64,000 nucleotides of DNA from Simkaniaceae bacterium (lineage in GTDB: Bacteria > Chlamydiota > Chlamydiia > Chlamydiales > Simkaniaceae). The notes beneath the pieces are model-generated. The model did not search any database. It had not been told where the DNA came from and saw nothing but the letters and a program-made list of their open reading frames with translations. The stretch is taken from positions 27,006 to 91,005 of the forward strand of contig JANQJL010000091.1 in assembly GCA_028281675.1 (NCBI GenBank). Direction: 5' to 3'. Below are positions 43,701-51,711 of the stretch, piece by piece. Numbering within the stretch: the first letter of the stretch is position 1; each line of letters begins with the position of its first letter. A program made the position numbers and the translations under genes.

Positions 43701-44261
43701 AAGCGTTGCCCTTGCAGCTGCAAGCTCATCATCGCTCCTCGCTTTTGCAGTTGCAAGCTCGGCAGCTCTCTCCTCAAGCTCAGTGATTCTTGCTTGTTCT
43801 TTTGCAAGCGTTGCCCTTGCAGTTGCAAGCTCAGCAGCAATTCCCTCACCCTTCTCCTCTTGCCTAGATAAAATAGGTTGATAAATTGTGGGATAAACTA
43901 TAGCGAAAGGCCATAAAAAAACTATGGGTACAGTCGAAATAATTAGCCGAATAAGATCGGATAACTCTTTAGAAGCTTGACATTTATGATGAGGTGAATT
44001 GGTCACGAAAATAACTATATGGTTTATAACATTGGCTCCCTTTTGAAGGGTAGAGTATCCTAAGAAAACAGGGAGAGCTGCAGCATATACACGAGAAATA
44101 ACCCAAGGTCGTAAACCTGGTTTATTAGCTTCGCTTAAGATCTTTTCAATACATTGAAATGCAAGACTTGCATTTGGATCGCCTTTGCAATGTGAGGGAA
44201 TAGGGCTGAGTAATAGCTCATGTAATCTATGTAATCTCTGAAGGGTGGTTGAACCGTCCAT
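40725..44261 (-). CDS. Large Inc-like coiled-coil protein with LRR-like C-terminal domain
   Basis: A 1178-residue protein in three parts. Residues 53-87 and 103-130 are two hydrophobic segments close together, the bilobed pattern of chlamydial inclusion membrane proteins. About residues 140-735 are a long Ala/Glu/Arg/Lys-rich coiled coil made of repeats, visible as tandem DNA repeats of 96 and 105 bp. From about 830 the sequence contains leucine-rich-repeat-like segments (KIFTKIHTLQLKDCTF, FPNMKVLNLSKCQEL, LDLDALSMDDC). A membrane-anchored fibrous protein with a ligand-binding tip is a reasonable reading; host-membrane location is inference. AAAGAGG precedes the ATG. No secretion signal of the Sec type is seen. 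Confidence 0.88.
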   Translation of the reverse strand: MDGSTTLQRLHRLHELLLSPIPSHCKGDPNASLAFQCIEKILSEANKPGLRPWVISRVYAAALPVFLGYSTLQKGANVINHIVIFVTNSPHHKCQASKELSDLIRLIISTVPIVFLWPFAIVYPTIYQPILSRQEEKGEGIAAELATARATLAKEQARITELEERAAELATAKARSDDELAAARATLAKEQVKIAKLEERAAELATTKASLAKEQAKIAKLEERAAELTTTKASLAKEQARIAELEETLEKKQTRIAALEETLEEQQGVLDEIARGADKLDKDDAEFPPTGERNLAVPIEQKDSGAASVNEQLQGLRELLRTKEEALAAAIEQKDSDIAKAKARLAEQKDAEVANAKARLEKQQAIIATLKEAAAEFEAAGARSDAELATARASLGEQRARIAALEGTAAEFEAAIERSDAELVTAVAMLREQRARSAALEKTAAEFEAAIERSDAELVTAVATLREQRARSAALEKTAAELEAAIARSDAELERSAAELATARATLAEQQARIAELEERAAELATAKARSDDELVAARATLEKKQKDSDTASVNEQLRGLREQLQASEEALAAAIEQKDSDTASVNEELRGLRELLRTKEEALAAAKQQKDSDAARVNEQLRGLREQLQASEEALAAAKQQKDTEVEEIRWEHDTLQVQLQASEEALAAAKQQKEAEVARVNEELRGLRELLRTKEEALAAAIEQEETEVARITRERDESRAQLALLRTSRINRKNAHKAQIDPNLGIRFLVTKGNSKALIPDSYGINKTWGMVANNDETEYNRLKHSSDESPYRTPFEKLSSDPSYVDIKEVDLKFLDPEGMLTIAIEYKKEKIPFLFMAKQHEVERVTLEKFPIECLWGTSGDHSFLESLKIFTKIHTLQLKDCTFTKDQLVTIAKLFPNITCFIIEGARNQGAEDEVYEALRESHIIVLGNKNNLTDQVNNLNRKLFNLVKTYQPNISTNEENKFIENFFKEKEGKRFSPAAPFMRNISFLGGVPVKDWALKKILPRLKACFPNMKVLNLSKCQELSVFSLRHLGELDLDALSMDDCPLIGYQKVGFEATSSNGIQNLKIQELDYQSKQPPFISVQKTLLELSKDETTAKLHYKHVPELLNSCITNLYEKQIRIIQVKRVSIVEVDIVAALSNISIKPPVDSLLIFHKPNGEDQFTCVDKCQMT
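42154..42633 (-). repeat. Tandem repeat, 96-bp period, five copies
   Basis: The block GCAGCCGCTAGTGCTTCTTC recurs at 42154, 42250, 42346, 42442 and 42538, exactly 96 bases apart; a further copy is at 43271. It encodes 32-residue units with LRGLREQLQASEEALAAA in the coiled coil of the gene at 40725-44261. The near-identity at DNA level indicates recent expansion. Confidence 0.92.
42750..43169 (-). repeat. Tandem repeat, 105-bp period, four copies
   Basis: The sequence CGGCAGCTG recurs at 42821, 42926, 43031 and 43136, each 105 bases apart. It encodes 35-residue units (five heptads), for example ATLREQRARSAALEKTAAE, within the same coiled coil. Heptad-preserving expansion keeps the coil in register. 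Confidence 0.9.
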
Positions 44262-44449
44262 TTTTAATTTTCCTCTTTATTAGAATTTGTTTAGAAAAAA
44301 AGCTTACTCAGATCCAAAATAAAATTAAACCTCTAAGTTAAGTAAGTTGAGTTGTTCATTCGTAAAAGAGCTTAGAGTTGCAATCATATTCTTTGCATGT
44401 TACCCTCTTTGATCAATTCTTTTTCTAAAACGAAAACTAAGGACTAAAA

Positions 44450-44836
44450 ATGTGTAGCCGTATTCTTTCATGTTTCCAATCATGTTTCCAGGGAGCATTT
44501 CAGTCATGGAAACAATATAATAACAGACCAAGTGTTGAATCAACTGGTGAAAAGCCCGCCGATGTGGAATCGGGAACACTTCGCCCAAAAATTCAAAAAG
44601 GGCATTCCCCCTCTTCTAGGCCTTCAGTGGTGGAAGCAATTAATGGTGTACCCGTTGCAGCAGATGAAGATAGGCCTTACCAGCCTCCCTCTTCACCTCC
44701 AAGGACACAACTAAGACAGCGTTCAACACCTGTTGCATCACCAAATGCAAAGAAAACAGCTCAAATTGCGGCTCTACCACCAGAGCAACAAAAAGCTCTA
44801 CAAGCGAAACTGAAGGGTCTTTTTGGGGGAAAATGA
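44450..44836 (+). CDS. Unknown small protein, Cys-rich start and disordered Pro/Ser-rich body
   Basis: A 128-residue protein after an AAGGA site. The N-terminus has Cys at positions 2, 8 and 12 around CFQSCFQGAFQSW, which might be lipidated or bind a membrane. The middle is Pro/Ser-rich and probably disordered (PYQPPSSPPRTQLRQ). The end is a small helix with LPPEQQKALQAKLKGLFGGK. No family recognised; an effector-like composition is the only hint. Confidence 0.6.
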   Translation: MCSRILSCFQSCFQGAFQSWKQYNNRPSVESTGEKPADVESGTLRPKIQKGHSPSSRPSVVEAINGVPVAADEDRPYQPPSSPPRTQLRQRSTPVASPNAKKTAQIAALPPEQQKALQAKLKGLFGGK

Positions 44837-45042
44837 AGAATCTTTTAGGTTAACAAAAAAGTTGGTGTTATTGCAAATTTAAATACAACCTCAAACTGTG
44901 ACCTATGGATATTTGGCTGAATTAAATCTGAAAAAATCGAAAGTTGTTTCAAAGGGACCCATAGGTTGCAATTTGGAATGCAAATAGAACAGCTTTATGC
45001 AGAAATAAGTCTCTTTAAAAATTAAACAAGGATCAAGTAATC

Positions 45043-46356
45043 ATGACAGTAAGTGAAGTGAGTGGAGAAATTATAGCTCCTGAAATTCCTGCAGAAGAAG
45101 CTGTGGAGAGACCAGATAGGGTTTGGCGCCCTTCTCTGCCAGGTAATGATTCAAGGGAATACTTAGTTCGTCAAGTCCTCCGTTTGCTTCCTTGGGAGTG
45201 TGGGAAGGGCGAAAAAGTTGCTCTGGAGATTGTTAGTCGTGTATTCCATCCCCCACTCCTCCTTTTTTCTACCCCCTTTATCTCTATAGCATCTGTCCTT
45301 AAAAAAGGGGGAGAGCGCCTTGCCTTAGAAGCTGGGATAGAGGAAAAAATGGGGGAAAAAGAAAAGATAGGTATGTGTTTGAAGAAGATAGGAGAATTGT
45401 CTTCCTCTTTCGATTATTGGTTGAAGGGATGTTGGGACCGACAATTTCTTTATTTTCATCCAGGAGAATATGGACAATATGAAAATGTCGCTCTGGAAAT
45501 CGCAAGTCGAGTCATCCATCTAGTTTACCTCCCCTACCTTCGCTTCTTAACCTTCTCTTATAAGGTGGTAGGGTCCGCGCTTAATAAGGTGGGAAATAAG
45601 TTGAATGATTCCCTGTTTCGGGAAGTTAGGGGGACCTTTTCTGGGGAGGTCAGAAAGAAGCCCCGGACGATGATTATTAATCCTCATATGTCGGAGGGGT
45701 ATATCTCTGGCCTTACATGGCCAGAAGATCGTTTGCCTCGCCTTGTCCGTACTTTGCGAGATAATGATCCCGATATGGTTTTTCTTTCAGAGGTCAACCG
45801 ATCGATTGGAGGTACTCTAGTCAAAGAATTAAAGGATAGGTACCACTTTTTCTTTTCTGAGTTTTCTCTTAAAGGACAAGTAGAAAAATCTCCCTTTTTT
45901 ATTGCTTTTCGAGGTGATCTTTTGAAGCCGCCGGAATATGTTTCTTTTCCTGGTCAAAGTTCAGAGGTGGAGAAAGGTGCGTGTATTTTAGAAACTTCAA
46001 ACCGGGTCTACCTTTGTGTGGATCACCCCCGCTTAGAAGATGTGCAAGAGCTTTGCTCGAAGGATTTTGGAGATAGAGAGGTCTACCTTATGGGGGATCT
46101 TGGCTTTGATAAAAATCACCCTACATTTTCCTATTTGAAAGAGGCTGGATTTGTCTCAAAAACTCCTGAAGGGGTCGAAACGGGAACAAATGCCCCTTCT
46201 CTTTCATACGAAGGAAAAGAGGGAGAGCCAACTTTGACCAAAACATGTTTTCTTTTTGTAAAAGGTGAAGATGGAAAAGAGGGGGCTGTTCTTTCTATGT
46301 ACGACCTTAAAATACCAAGAGAAGCGCTCTCTAATCAGAATGGAATTCTTATTTAG
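45043..46356 (+). CDS. Unknown protein with internal duplication and EEP (endonuclease/exonuclease/phosphatase)-like domain
   Basis: A 437-residue protein. Two copies of a membrane-seeking unit lie at about residues 45-100 and 142-195; each has VALEI(V/A)SRV followed by a hydrophobic stretch. From about residue 205 the order of motifs resembles the EEP fold: DNDPDMVFLSEVNRS (catalytic Glu), a central SPFFIAFR, YLMGDLGFD (as in GDFN) and an end segment. The usual terminal SDH motif is not found, so activity is uncertain. Inositol-phosphatase or nuclease-like effectors are known in intracellular bacteria. I do not recognise the protein as a whole. Confidence 0.75.
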   Translation: MTVSEVSGEIIAPEIPAEEAVERPDRVWRPSLPGNDSREYLVRQVLRLLPWECGKGEKVALEIVSRVFHPPLLLFSTPFISIASVLKKGGERLALEAGIEEKMGEKEKIGMCLKKIGELSSSFDYWLKGCWDRQFLYFHPGEYGQYENVALEIASRVIHLVYLPYLRFLTFSYKVVGSALNKVGNKLNDSLFREVRGTFSGEVRKKPRTMIINPHMSEGYISGLTWPEDRLPRLVRTLRDNDPDMVFLSEVNRSIGGTLVKELKDRYHFFFSEFSLKGQVEKSPFFIAFRGDLLKPPEYVSFPGQSSEVEKGACILETSNRVYLCVDHPRLEDVQELCSKDFGDREVYLMGDLGFDKNHPTFSYLKEAGFVSKTPEGVETGTNAPSLSYEGKEGEPTLTKTCFLFVKGEDGKEGAVLSMYDLKIPREALSNQNGILI

Positions 46357-46431
46357 ATTAGAAGAAATTATTGCTATCAATGCTGTTTTTAATTTAAACT
46401 TGTCCTGAGTTCAATATGGTTTGTAGGTCTA

Positions 46432-49308
46432 ATGAAGAGATATTATTTTATACTACTAGTCACACTCCCCTTACTATTAGCTGCCCATCCAACTGTTCAT
46501 AAGGTCGCTCAAGGAGACGCAACGTTTGCTTACCCGTCAATCCATGAACAAAGAATTACTGTGGGAGAGCAAACGATTATTCACTGGGATGATTTTTCGA
46601 TTGACGCTGGAGAAATAACCCGATTTGTCCAACCAAGTAAGGATTCAGCAGTTCTGAACCGTGTGACTTCTCTGAAGTCAAGCCATCTTCTAGGATCTTT
46701 GGAAGCAAACGGAAAAGTCTACTTAATCAACCCTAATGGTATTTTTATTGGCCCGGAAGGGGCAATAAGCACAAATGGATTTATCGCTTCTACTCTGGAC
46801 ATTTTGGATAAAGAATTTCTTGCTAATGACTCTTTGAATTTTAAAGGGGCATCCGAAAGTGCTGTTGTTAATTTGGGGTCTATTCATGCATTGGATGGAG
46901 ATGTGATTTTGCTAGGTCGGTTCATTAGTAATAGTGGGACGATTCGAGCTCCTAAGGGAGAGGTTCTTCTGGGCGCGGGAGCAGAAATTCTTCTGAAGCC
47001 TGAAGGAAAGGAAAGAATCTTTATTGCACCTAAGAAGGGGGGTGAAAGCTCGGAAAAGGTAGGGATTGATAGTCAAGGCGATATTGAGGCTCTTAAAGTA
47101 GCGCTTCGCGCTGATGGCAATGCTTATAAGCTTGCTATTAATCATGAGGGAACGATTGATGCTCTCAGAACAACTGAGTGCGATGGGGAGGTCTATCTTG
47201 TTGCTGATGGAGGAGTGGTTGAGGTCAGTGGAGAGATGAAAGCTCCAAGCGGAAAAATCTACGTACTTGGCCAAACGGTAGATTTGAAGGAAAATGGGCT
47301 TCTTAGCACCACTGGAGAGTCTAAGGGAGGAGATGTTTTCTTTGGGGGATCTTTTAAAGGTGAAGACCGATCGATTCCTCACTCAGAATTTACATTTGTG
47401 AGAGAGGGAGGGACTATTGATGTCAGCGCTCATCTCAAGGGGAATGCAGGAACAGCAGTGGTTTGGTCCGATGGTGAAACTTCCTTTAAAGGGGCTGTTT
47501 ATGCAAATGGTGGTAGAGAAAAGGGGAATGGAGGAACGGTTGAAGTTTCAGGGGGCAATTATTTAGATATTGGTGGATGGATAGAGAGAAAAGCTTTTAA
47601 AGGAGAGGCAGGAGTTCTATTAACAGACCCAACAGACATTCTTATTACTGACAAGGAACACTCCCCTCATTTGAGTCGTTGGCTGGCTCCAAATGGAAAG
47701 CCATCTCTGTTTACAACTTGTTTTCTAGTGAGTGAAACGCATAAAGGTCCTGTAGAGATTACCACCCACAGTTCTGGTAATGGATACGGGAATATCATTA
47801 TCGATACAGATTTAGATGGCTCTTCCAAAGGCGGTGGTTTTGGCAGCCCTTATCCCCTTACTCTAAGTGCTGATCAAGATATTATTGTTAGAGGAAACGT
47901 TCAAAATATTGATGATGGAGATATCATTTTATCTGCAAAAAGAGATATCCGCCTAGATGGTTCCGATCGGATTAGTCGTGTAGGTTCGCGTGAGGGAACG
48001 ACATCTATTAGTGCTGGAAGACATATTATCCTTGAAGGAGGAAAGGGGGGGCAAGCCCAAATTGGCTTTGATGACCATAATATTAAACAGAATAAGATTC
48101 TCCTTTCTGCAGGAGGAAACCTCACCCTTCTCTCTGACAAAAATTTTACTCTGATTGGAAATACCTATACTGGAACCCCCAAAGGTCCCCTTTCTTATCG
48201 GGGCGATATTGAGATCTCTGATATAGGAGGAAATCTTGTTCTTGAAGGAGGACAAAGTTCTGGGGACTTTGCTCAGATTGGTCATGCTACTCAATATCGA
48301 GATACCTATGGGGTTGTAAGTGATCGTTCGATCGCTGCTTCTGGAGATATTACGATCTCTAATGTAGGAGGCAATATTCATGTACAAGGAGGGCATAAAG
48401 GGGAAAGAAACTATGCACTTATTGGTCATGGAGGTGGGCAGCGAAGCCATAACGATACCTTTGAAGGAAATGTTATCGTTAATGGAAAGGGAGATCTCTT
48501 TATTCGTGGAGGAACTGGAAGGGGTGAAGACAAATTTGCGGGAATAGGATTTGCTCAGGATTTTGATGTTTTTAAAACTCACACAATTAATGGAGAGATT
48601 ATTTCCGTTAATGTCGATGGAGAGATCAAACTAACGGGGGGGCATGGTGGCCCTCATGCAGCTTTTATTGGAATTTTTACCGGGGTCATCCCAGGTAAAA
48701 CAGTCTGTAATTTGGAAAAAATTAAGGTGGCCGCAGGTAAATCTATTAAACTTTTTGGAGGGAGCCATCCCTTGGCGGATAGTGTCATTGGTCTTGCAGG
48801 ACTCTATGGAGAAGGAGCCATTCAGTTAGAAGTTATCTCGGAAGGAAAAATAGATTTAATCGGACGGGAATTTAAACCTGGAAAAATCACTTACGCAAAA
48901 ATTGTGAACCAAATGGGTTTAGGTGAGGAAAAACTGGGTATCACTATCAGATCAAACGAAGACCTTGGATTAAGCAACTACACACAAATTATCACTAAAG
49001 GACCTCTCAATGTTTATTCTGAAACAGGAAGGAATACCGTTACCGTTCAAGAACCCGTCTATTTTTATGATCCTGTTAAAGCTAACAAAGTAATTGCTGA
49101 GAGGTCTCTCCGAAATATAGAAAGAAGCCAAGTAGTTATTAGCGAGTTTTTAACAAAACTCCATCCGATGAATGAATCCCTTGGTTGGATGGAAATTTTT
49201 GATGTCACAGAAAAAGAAATAACCACTTATTATCTTCGGATGAGAAACCTATCAATAAATACTCCCCGTAGTACAAACATCTTGGAATTTTCAGCTAAGG
49301 AACTATGA
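46432..49308 (+). CDS. Two-partner secretion exoprotein (filamentous haemagglutinin-type TpsA)
   Basis: A 958-residue protein with a signal peptide (1-18) followed by the TPS secretion domain: NRVTS (76-80) and NPNGIFIG (100-107) are the diagnostic motifs. From about 110 on, glycine-rich repeating strands (for example GDITISNVGGNIHVQGG) form a beta-helix to about residue 790. The last part (residues 850-958) lacks the repeats and is a separate globular domain of unknown function. It is secreted across the outer membrane by its partner at 49305, whose ATG overlaps this stop. Adhesion or autoaggregation is the usual role. A conserved promoter was not identified; the start has only a weak AGG. 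Confidence 0.93.
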   Translation: MKRYYFILLVTLPLLLAAHPTVHKVAQGDATFAYPSIHEQRITVGEQTIIHWDDFSIDAGEITRFVQPSKDSAVLNRVTSLKSSHLLGSLEANGKVYLINPNGIFIGPEGAISTNGFIASTLDILDKEFLANDSLNFKGASESAVVNLGSIHALDGDVILLGRFISNSGTIRAPKGEVLLGAGAEILLKPEGKERIFIAPKKGGESSEKVGIDSQGDIEALKVALRADGNAYKLAINHEGTIDALRTTECDGEVYLVADGGVVEVSGEMKAPSGKIYVLGQTVDLKENGLLSTTGESKGGDVFFGGSFKGEDRSIPHSEFTFVREGGTIDVSAHLKGNAGTAVVWSDGETSFKGAVYANGGREKGNGGTVEVSGGNYLDIGGWIERKAFKGEAGVLLTDPTDILITDKEHSPHLSRWLAPNGKPSLFTTCFLVSETHKGPVEITTHSSGNGYGNIIIDTDLDGSSKGGGFGSPYPLTLSADQDIIVRGNVQNIDDGDIILSAKRDIRLDGSDRISRVGSREGTTSISAGRHIILEGGKGGQAQIGFDDHNIKQNKILLSAGGNLTLLSDKNFTLIGNTYTGTPKGPLSYRGDIEISDIGGNLVLEGGQSSGDFAQIGHATQYRDTYGVVSDRSIAASGDITISNVGGNIHVQGGHKGERNYALIGHGGGQRSHNDTFEGNVIVNGKGDLFIRGGTGRGEDKFAGIGFAQDFDVFKTHTINGEIISVNVDGEIKLTGGHGGPHAAFIGIFTGVIPGKTVCNLEKIKVAAGKSIKLFGGSHPLADSVIGLAGLYGEGAIQLEVISEGKIDLIGREFKPGKITYAKIVNQMGLGEEKLGITIRSNEDLGLSNYTQIITKGPLNVYSETGRNTVTVQEPVYFYDPVKANKVIAERSLRNIERSQVVISEFLTKLHPMNESLGWMEIFDVTEKEITTYYLRMRNLSINTPRSTNILEFSAKEL

Positions 49309-51014
49309 AAAAGCTATTTATCTTTCTTTTTATTACTACTTTAGCTGTAGCTCAAGACTTTGAGCGTGTTAAGCCAAAGGAACCGACTGAGTTCAAGGAT
49401 GAAGAGGGAACTATTTACGCTCCTAGCAAAGGTCCTAGAAGAATTATAGATGGTGAAACGGTTCTTCTTCCAAACTTAAAAGGTGTGATTCTTACAGGTA
49501 AAGAAACTTTTCTCTCATCAAAAGAGCTAGAGCACTCAATCGGGGGAACAGAAGCGATTAACATTGCAGTTCCTGGCTCTTTGGGTCATCTTAATGCAAT
49601 GATCACGGAAAAATTTTTAAACCGTCCCTTAACTAGGCAAGGGATGATTGACCTAAAATATGAGATTCTCCTTTACTACCGAAGATGGGGGCGTCCTATC
49701 GTCACGATTGAAATCCCCCAGCAAAAAATCACAGGTGGCATCCTTCAGATTGTTGTGGTAGAGGGAAAGCTTGGAAAAGTGACTGTTGAAGGGAATCAAT
49801 ATTTTCAAAGTGAATCTTTTCATGACTCTATCCGTCTTCAAAAGGGAGAGCCAATCGATTCCAATATCCTTATTACCGACCTCGACTGGATCAACAGAAA
49901 CCCTTTTCGCCAAGTCGATGCGATCTATACACCTGGAGAAATTGCTGGCACTACTGATATCCGTCTTCTTGCGGTAGACAGACGTCCCTATCGCTTTTAT
50001 GCTGGGGCTGACAATACAGGATTTGATGAAACCAATAATACGCGCCTTTTTGTTGGTACTAACTGGGGAAATGTCTTTGACCTAGGCCATATCCTTTCTG
50101 TGCAAGCAACTGCTGCTCCGAATATTGATCGATTTTGGTCGTTGACTGGGCACTATACGGTTCCCCTGCCATGGAGAGACGTTTGGACTTTTTATGGAGG
50201 ATATTCCCATGTTCATGGAGATTTAAATAGACCAGGATGTAGAAACTCTGGCTATGCTGCGCAAGCAAGCACCCGTTATAATTGGATCCTCCCCCCGCGC
50301 CTAGCTTACCTCAGCGATCTCATCTTTGGTTTTGACTTTAAACGAACCGATAACAATATCGAATTTGGGGGAGAGAGAGTCTATCGCCAAAGTGTGAATC
50401 TCACTCAACTTGTTTTTGGTTATAATGGTGGGTATGGAAATGGCCCCCTGAAAGCTTCTTTTTCTTTTGAGCTTTTATGGTCTCCTGGAGGATGGCTTCC
50501 TCAGCAAAGCGATAGTGATTATTCAAATGTCCGGTTCGGCGCTAAGAGTTCTTATATTTATGGGCGTTTTACATTGGCTCCAATCTTAGTTCTTCCTAAT
50601 AAATTCTCTGCTTCTCTTACACTTCGTGGACAACTCTCTTCTCAAAACCTCCTTCCCAGCGAGCAAGCAGGACTTGGGGGATACGACACGGTTCGAGGTT
50701 ACAAAGAGCGAGAGGTTAATGTTGATAATGCCTTTTTAGCTTCAATGGAGCTACGCTCCCCTTCTTATACTCTTCTTAGAAAAAAGGACTTCAATAACCT
50801 GATTCAACTCCTCCTTTTTCTAGACTATGCTGTTGGCCGAGATGTTCGAACAAAAATGGGGGCTCCAAAATCTCACTACCTTCTTGGGGCAGGACCTGGC
50901 GTTCGATATGACATTGCTTCCTATCTTGCTTTTCGCGGAGATTTTGGCTTCCAACTCAAAAAACTCGACAGTCGTGGCTTCCGCTTTCACTTCAGCCTCA
51001 TTGCGAGTTATTAG
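49305..51014 (+). CDS. Two-partner secretion translocator (ShlB/FhaC/HecB-type TpsB)
   Basis: A 569-residue protein with a signal peptide (1-17), POTRA domains at about residues 60-230 (YRRWGRPIVTIEIPQQKI, GGILQIVVVEGKLGKVTVEGN), and a 16-stranded barrel ending in the aromatic LIASY. The conserved VRGY of the Omp85/TpsB family is near residue 463 (GGYDTVRGYKERE). It exports the neighbouring TpsA. Four-base overlap (ATGA) with it. Its 3' end overlaps the convergent gene at 50998 by 17 bp. Confidence 0.93.
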   Translation: MKKLFIFLFITTLAVAQDFERVKPKEPTEFKDEEGTIYAPSKGPRRIIDGETVLLPNLKGVILTGKETFLSSKELEHSIGGTEAINIAVPGSLGHLNAMITEKFLNRPLTRQGMIDLKYEILLYYRRWGRPIVTIEIPQQKITGGILQIVVVEGKLGKVTVEGNQYFQSESFHDSIRLQKGEPIDSNILITDLDWINRNPFRQVDAIYTPGEIAGTTDIRLLAVDRRPYRFYAGADNTGFDETNNTRLFVGTNWGNVFDLGHILSVQATAAPNIDRFWSLTGHYTVPLPWRDVWTFYGGYSHVHGDLNRPGCRNSGYAAQASTRYNWILPPRLAYLSDLIFGFDFKRTDNNIEFGGERVYRQSVNLTQLVFGYNGGYGNGPLKASFSFELLWSPGGWLPQQSDSDYSNVRFGAKSSYIYGRFTLAPILVLPNKFSASLTLRGQLSSQNLLPSEQAGLGGYDTVRGYKEREVNVDNAFLASMELRSPSYTLLRKKDFNNLIQLLLFLDYAVGRDVRTKMGAPKSHYLLGAGPGVRYDIASYLAFRGDFGFQLKKLDSRGFRFHFSLIASY

Positions 51015-51711
51015 TGCGCCAGGTAAGAGTCCAAAGGGTGCAGCCGGCATAAACGCCGGGAAGCCAGAAGAGCCATCCGATGATGGTTGTAGTGAGAATC
51101 ATGCTGAGCATTCCGGCGATGAGACCGGCTGTTAATAGGGGGAGAAGGTGGGATTTTAATCGATGAATTCTTTCCTTAACAGGATGACCTTGAATGGTCA
51201 GAGAAAGATCACACGCATCGATAATAGCGATATGTCCCATCCCAACTTGCGCAAGGAACATGGCAAGGGGACCAAAAATAAAAAGGGAAATCAGCGTCGC
51301 AAGGGGCCAAAAGATTCTCCACCCAAGGGTTCGTAAAATGACTTGGACGCTGGAGGTCATGGCTTGAAATGTCCCCTCCCCTTTTATGGGAACTCTTTTC
51401 TCTTGAAGAATCTTCCCGATCATATTTTCAAAGGCAAAGTTCAAAATGATTGGAAAAACTGAGACCCATAGGGCAATCAGGGTGACCGAGGCATAACCGA
51501 GAGATTTAAAGATCCCCCAGGTATAGCTAAAAAAGCCAAGAGTTGTCTCGGGCCAGCTGATGTAGGCAGTTAGAAAAAAGGCCGCAACAAGGACAAAGAA
51601 AGAGATCAGGGCAGCAAAGAGTGGAGCGAGCCAAAGGTGGGGACGGGCTACAAAGTAGCCAAAGCCAACGATCGAACAGTTACTGGCTGTGATGTCATCA
51701 GTCTTCATCAA
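50998..51711 (-). CDS. Multi-pass membrane protein (EI24/CysZ-like)
   Basis: A 237-residue protein with about five or six hydrophobic helices, the pattern of the EI24/CysZ family (WPLATLISLFIFGPLAMFLAQVGMGH in parts). Function is not clear from sequence; family members include sulphate transport proteins and uncharacterised membrane proteins. It overlaps the upstream hydrolase by four bases (ATGA) and converges on tpsB. Confidence 0.7.
   Translation of the reverse strand: MMKTDDITASNCSIVGFGYFVARPHLWLAPLFAALISFFVLVAAFFLTAYISWPETTLGFFSYTWGIFKSLGYASVTLIALWVSVFPIILNFAFENMIGKILQEKRVPIKGEGTFQAMTSSVQVILRTLGWRIFWPLATLISLFIFGPLAMFLAQVGMGHIAIIDACDLSLTIQGHPVKERIHRLKSHLLPLLTAGLIAGMLSMILTTTIIGWLFWLPGVYAGCTLWTLTWRTNNSQ

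Noticed and set aside
42564..43881. Long plus-strand open frames over the coiled-coil gene (239, 171 and 135 codons).
   Set aside because: They mirror the tandem repeats of the minus-strand gene; their Cys/Ser/Lys-rich translations are artefacts of repeated codons.
47953..48582. 209-codon minus-strand frame inside tpsA.
   Set aside because: Antisense by-product of the Gly/Ile repeat codons of the beta-helix.
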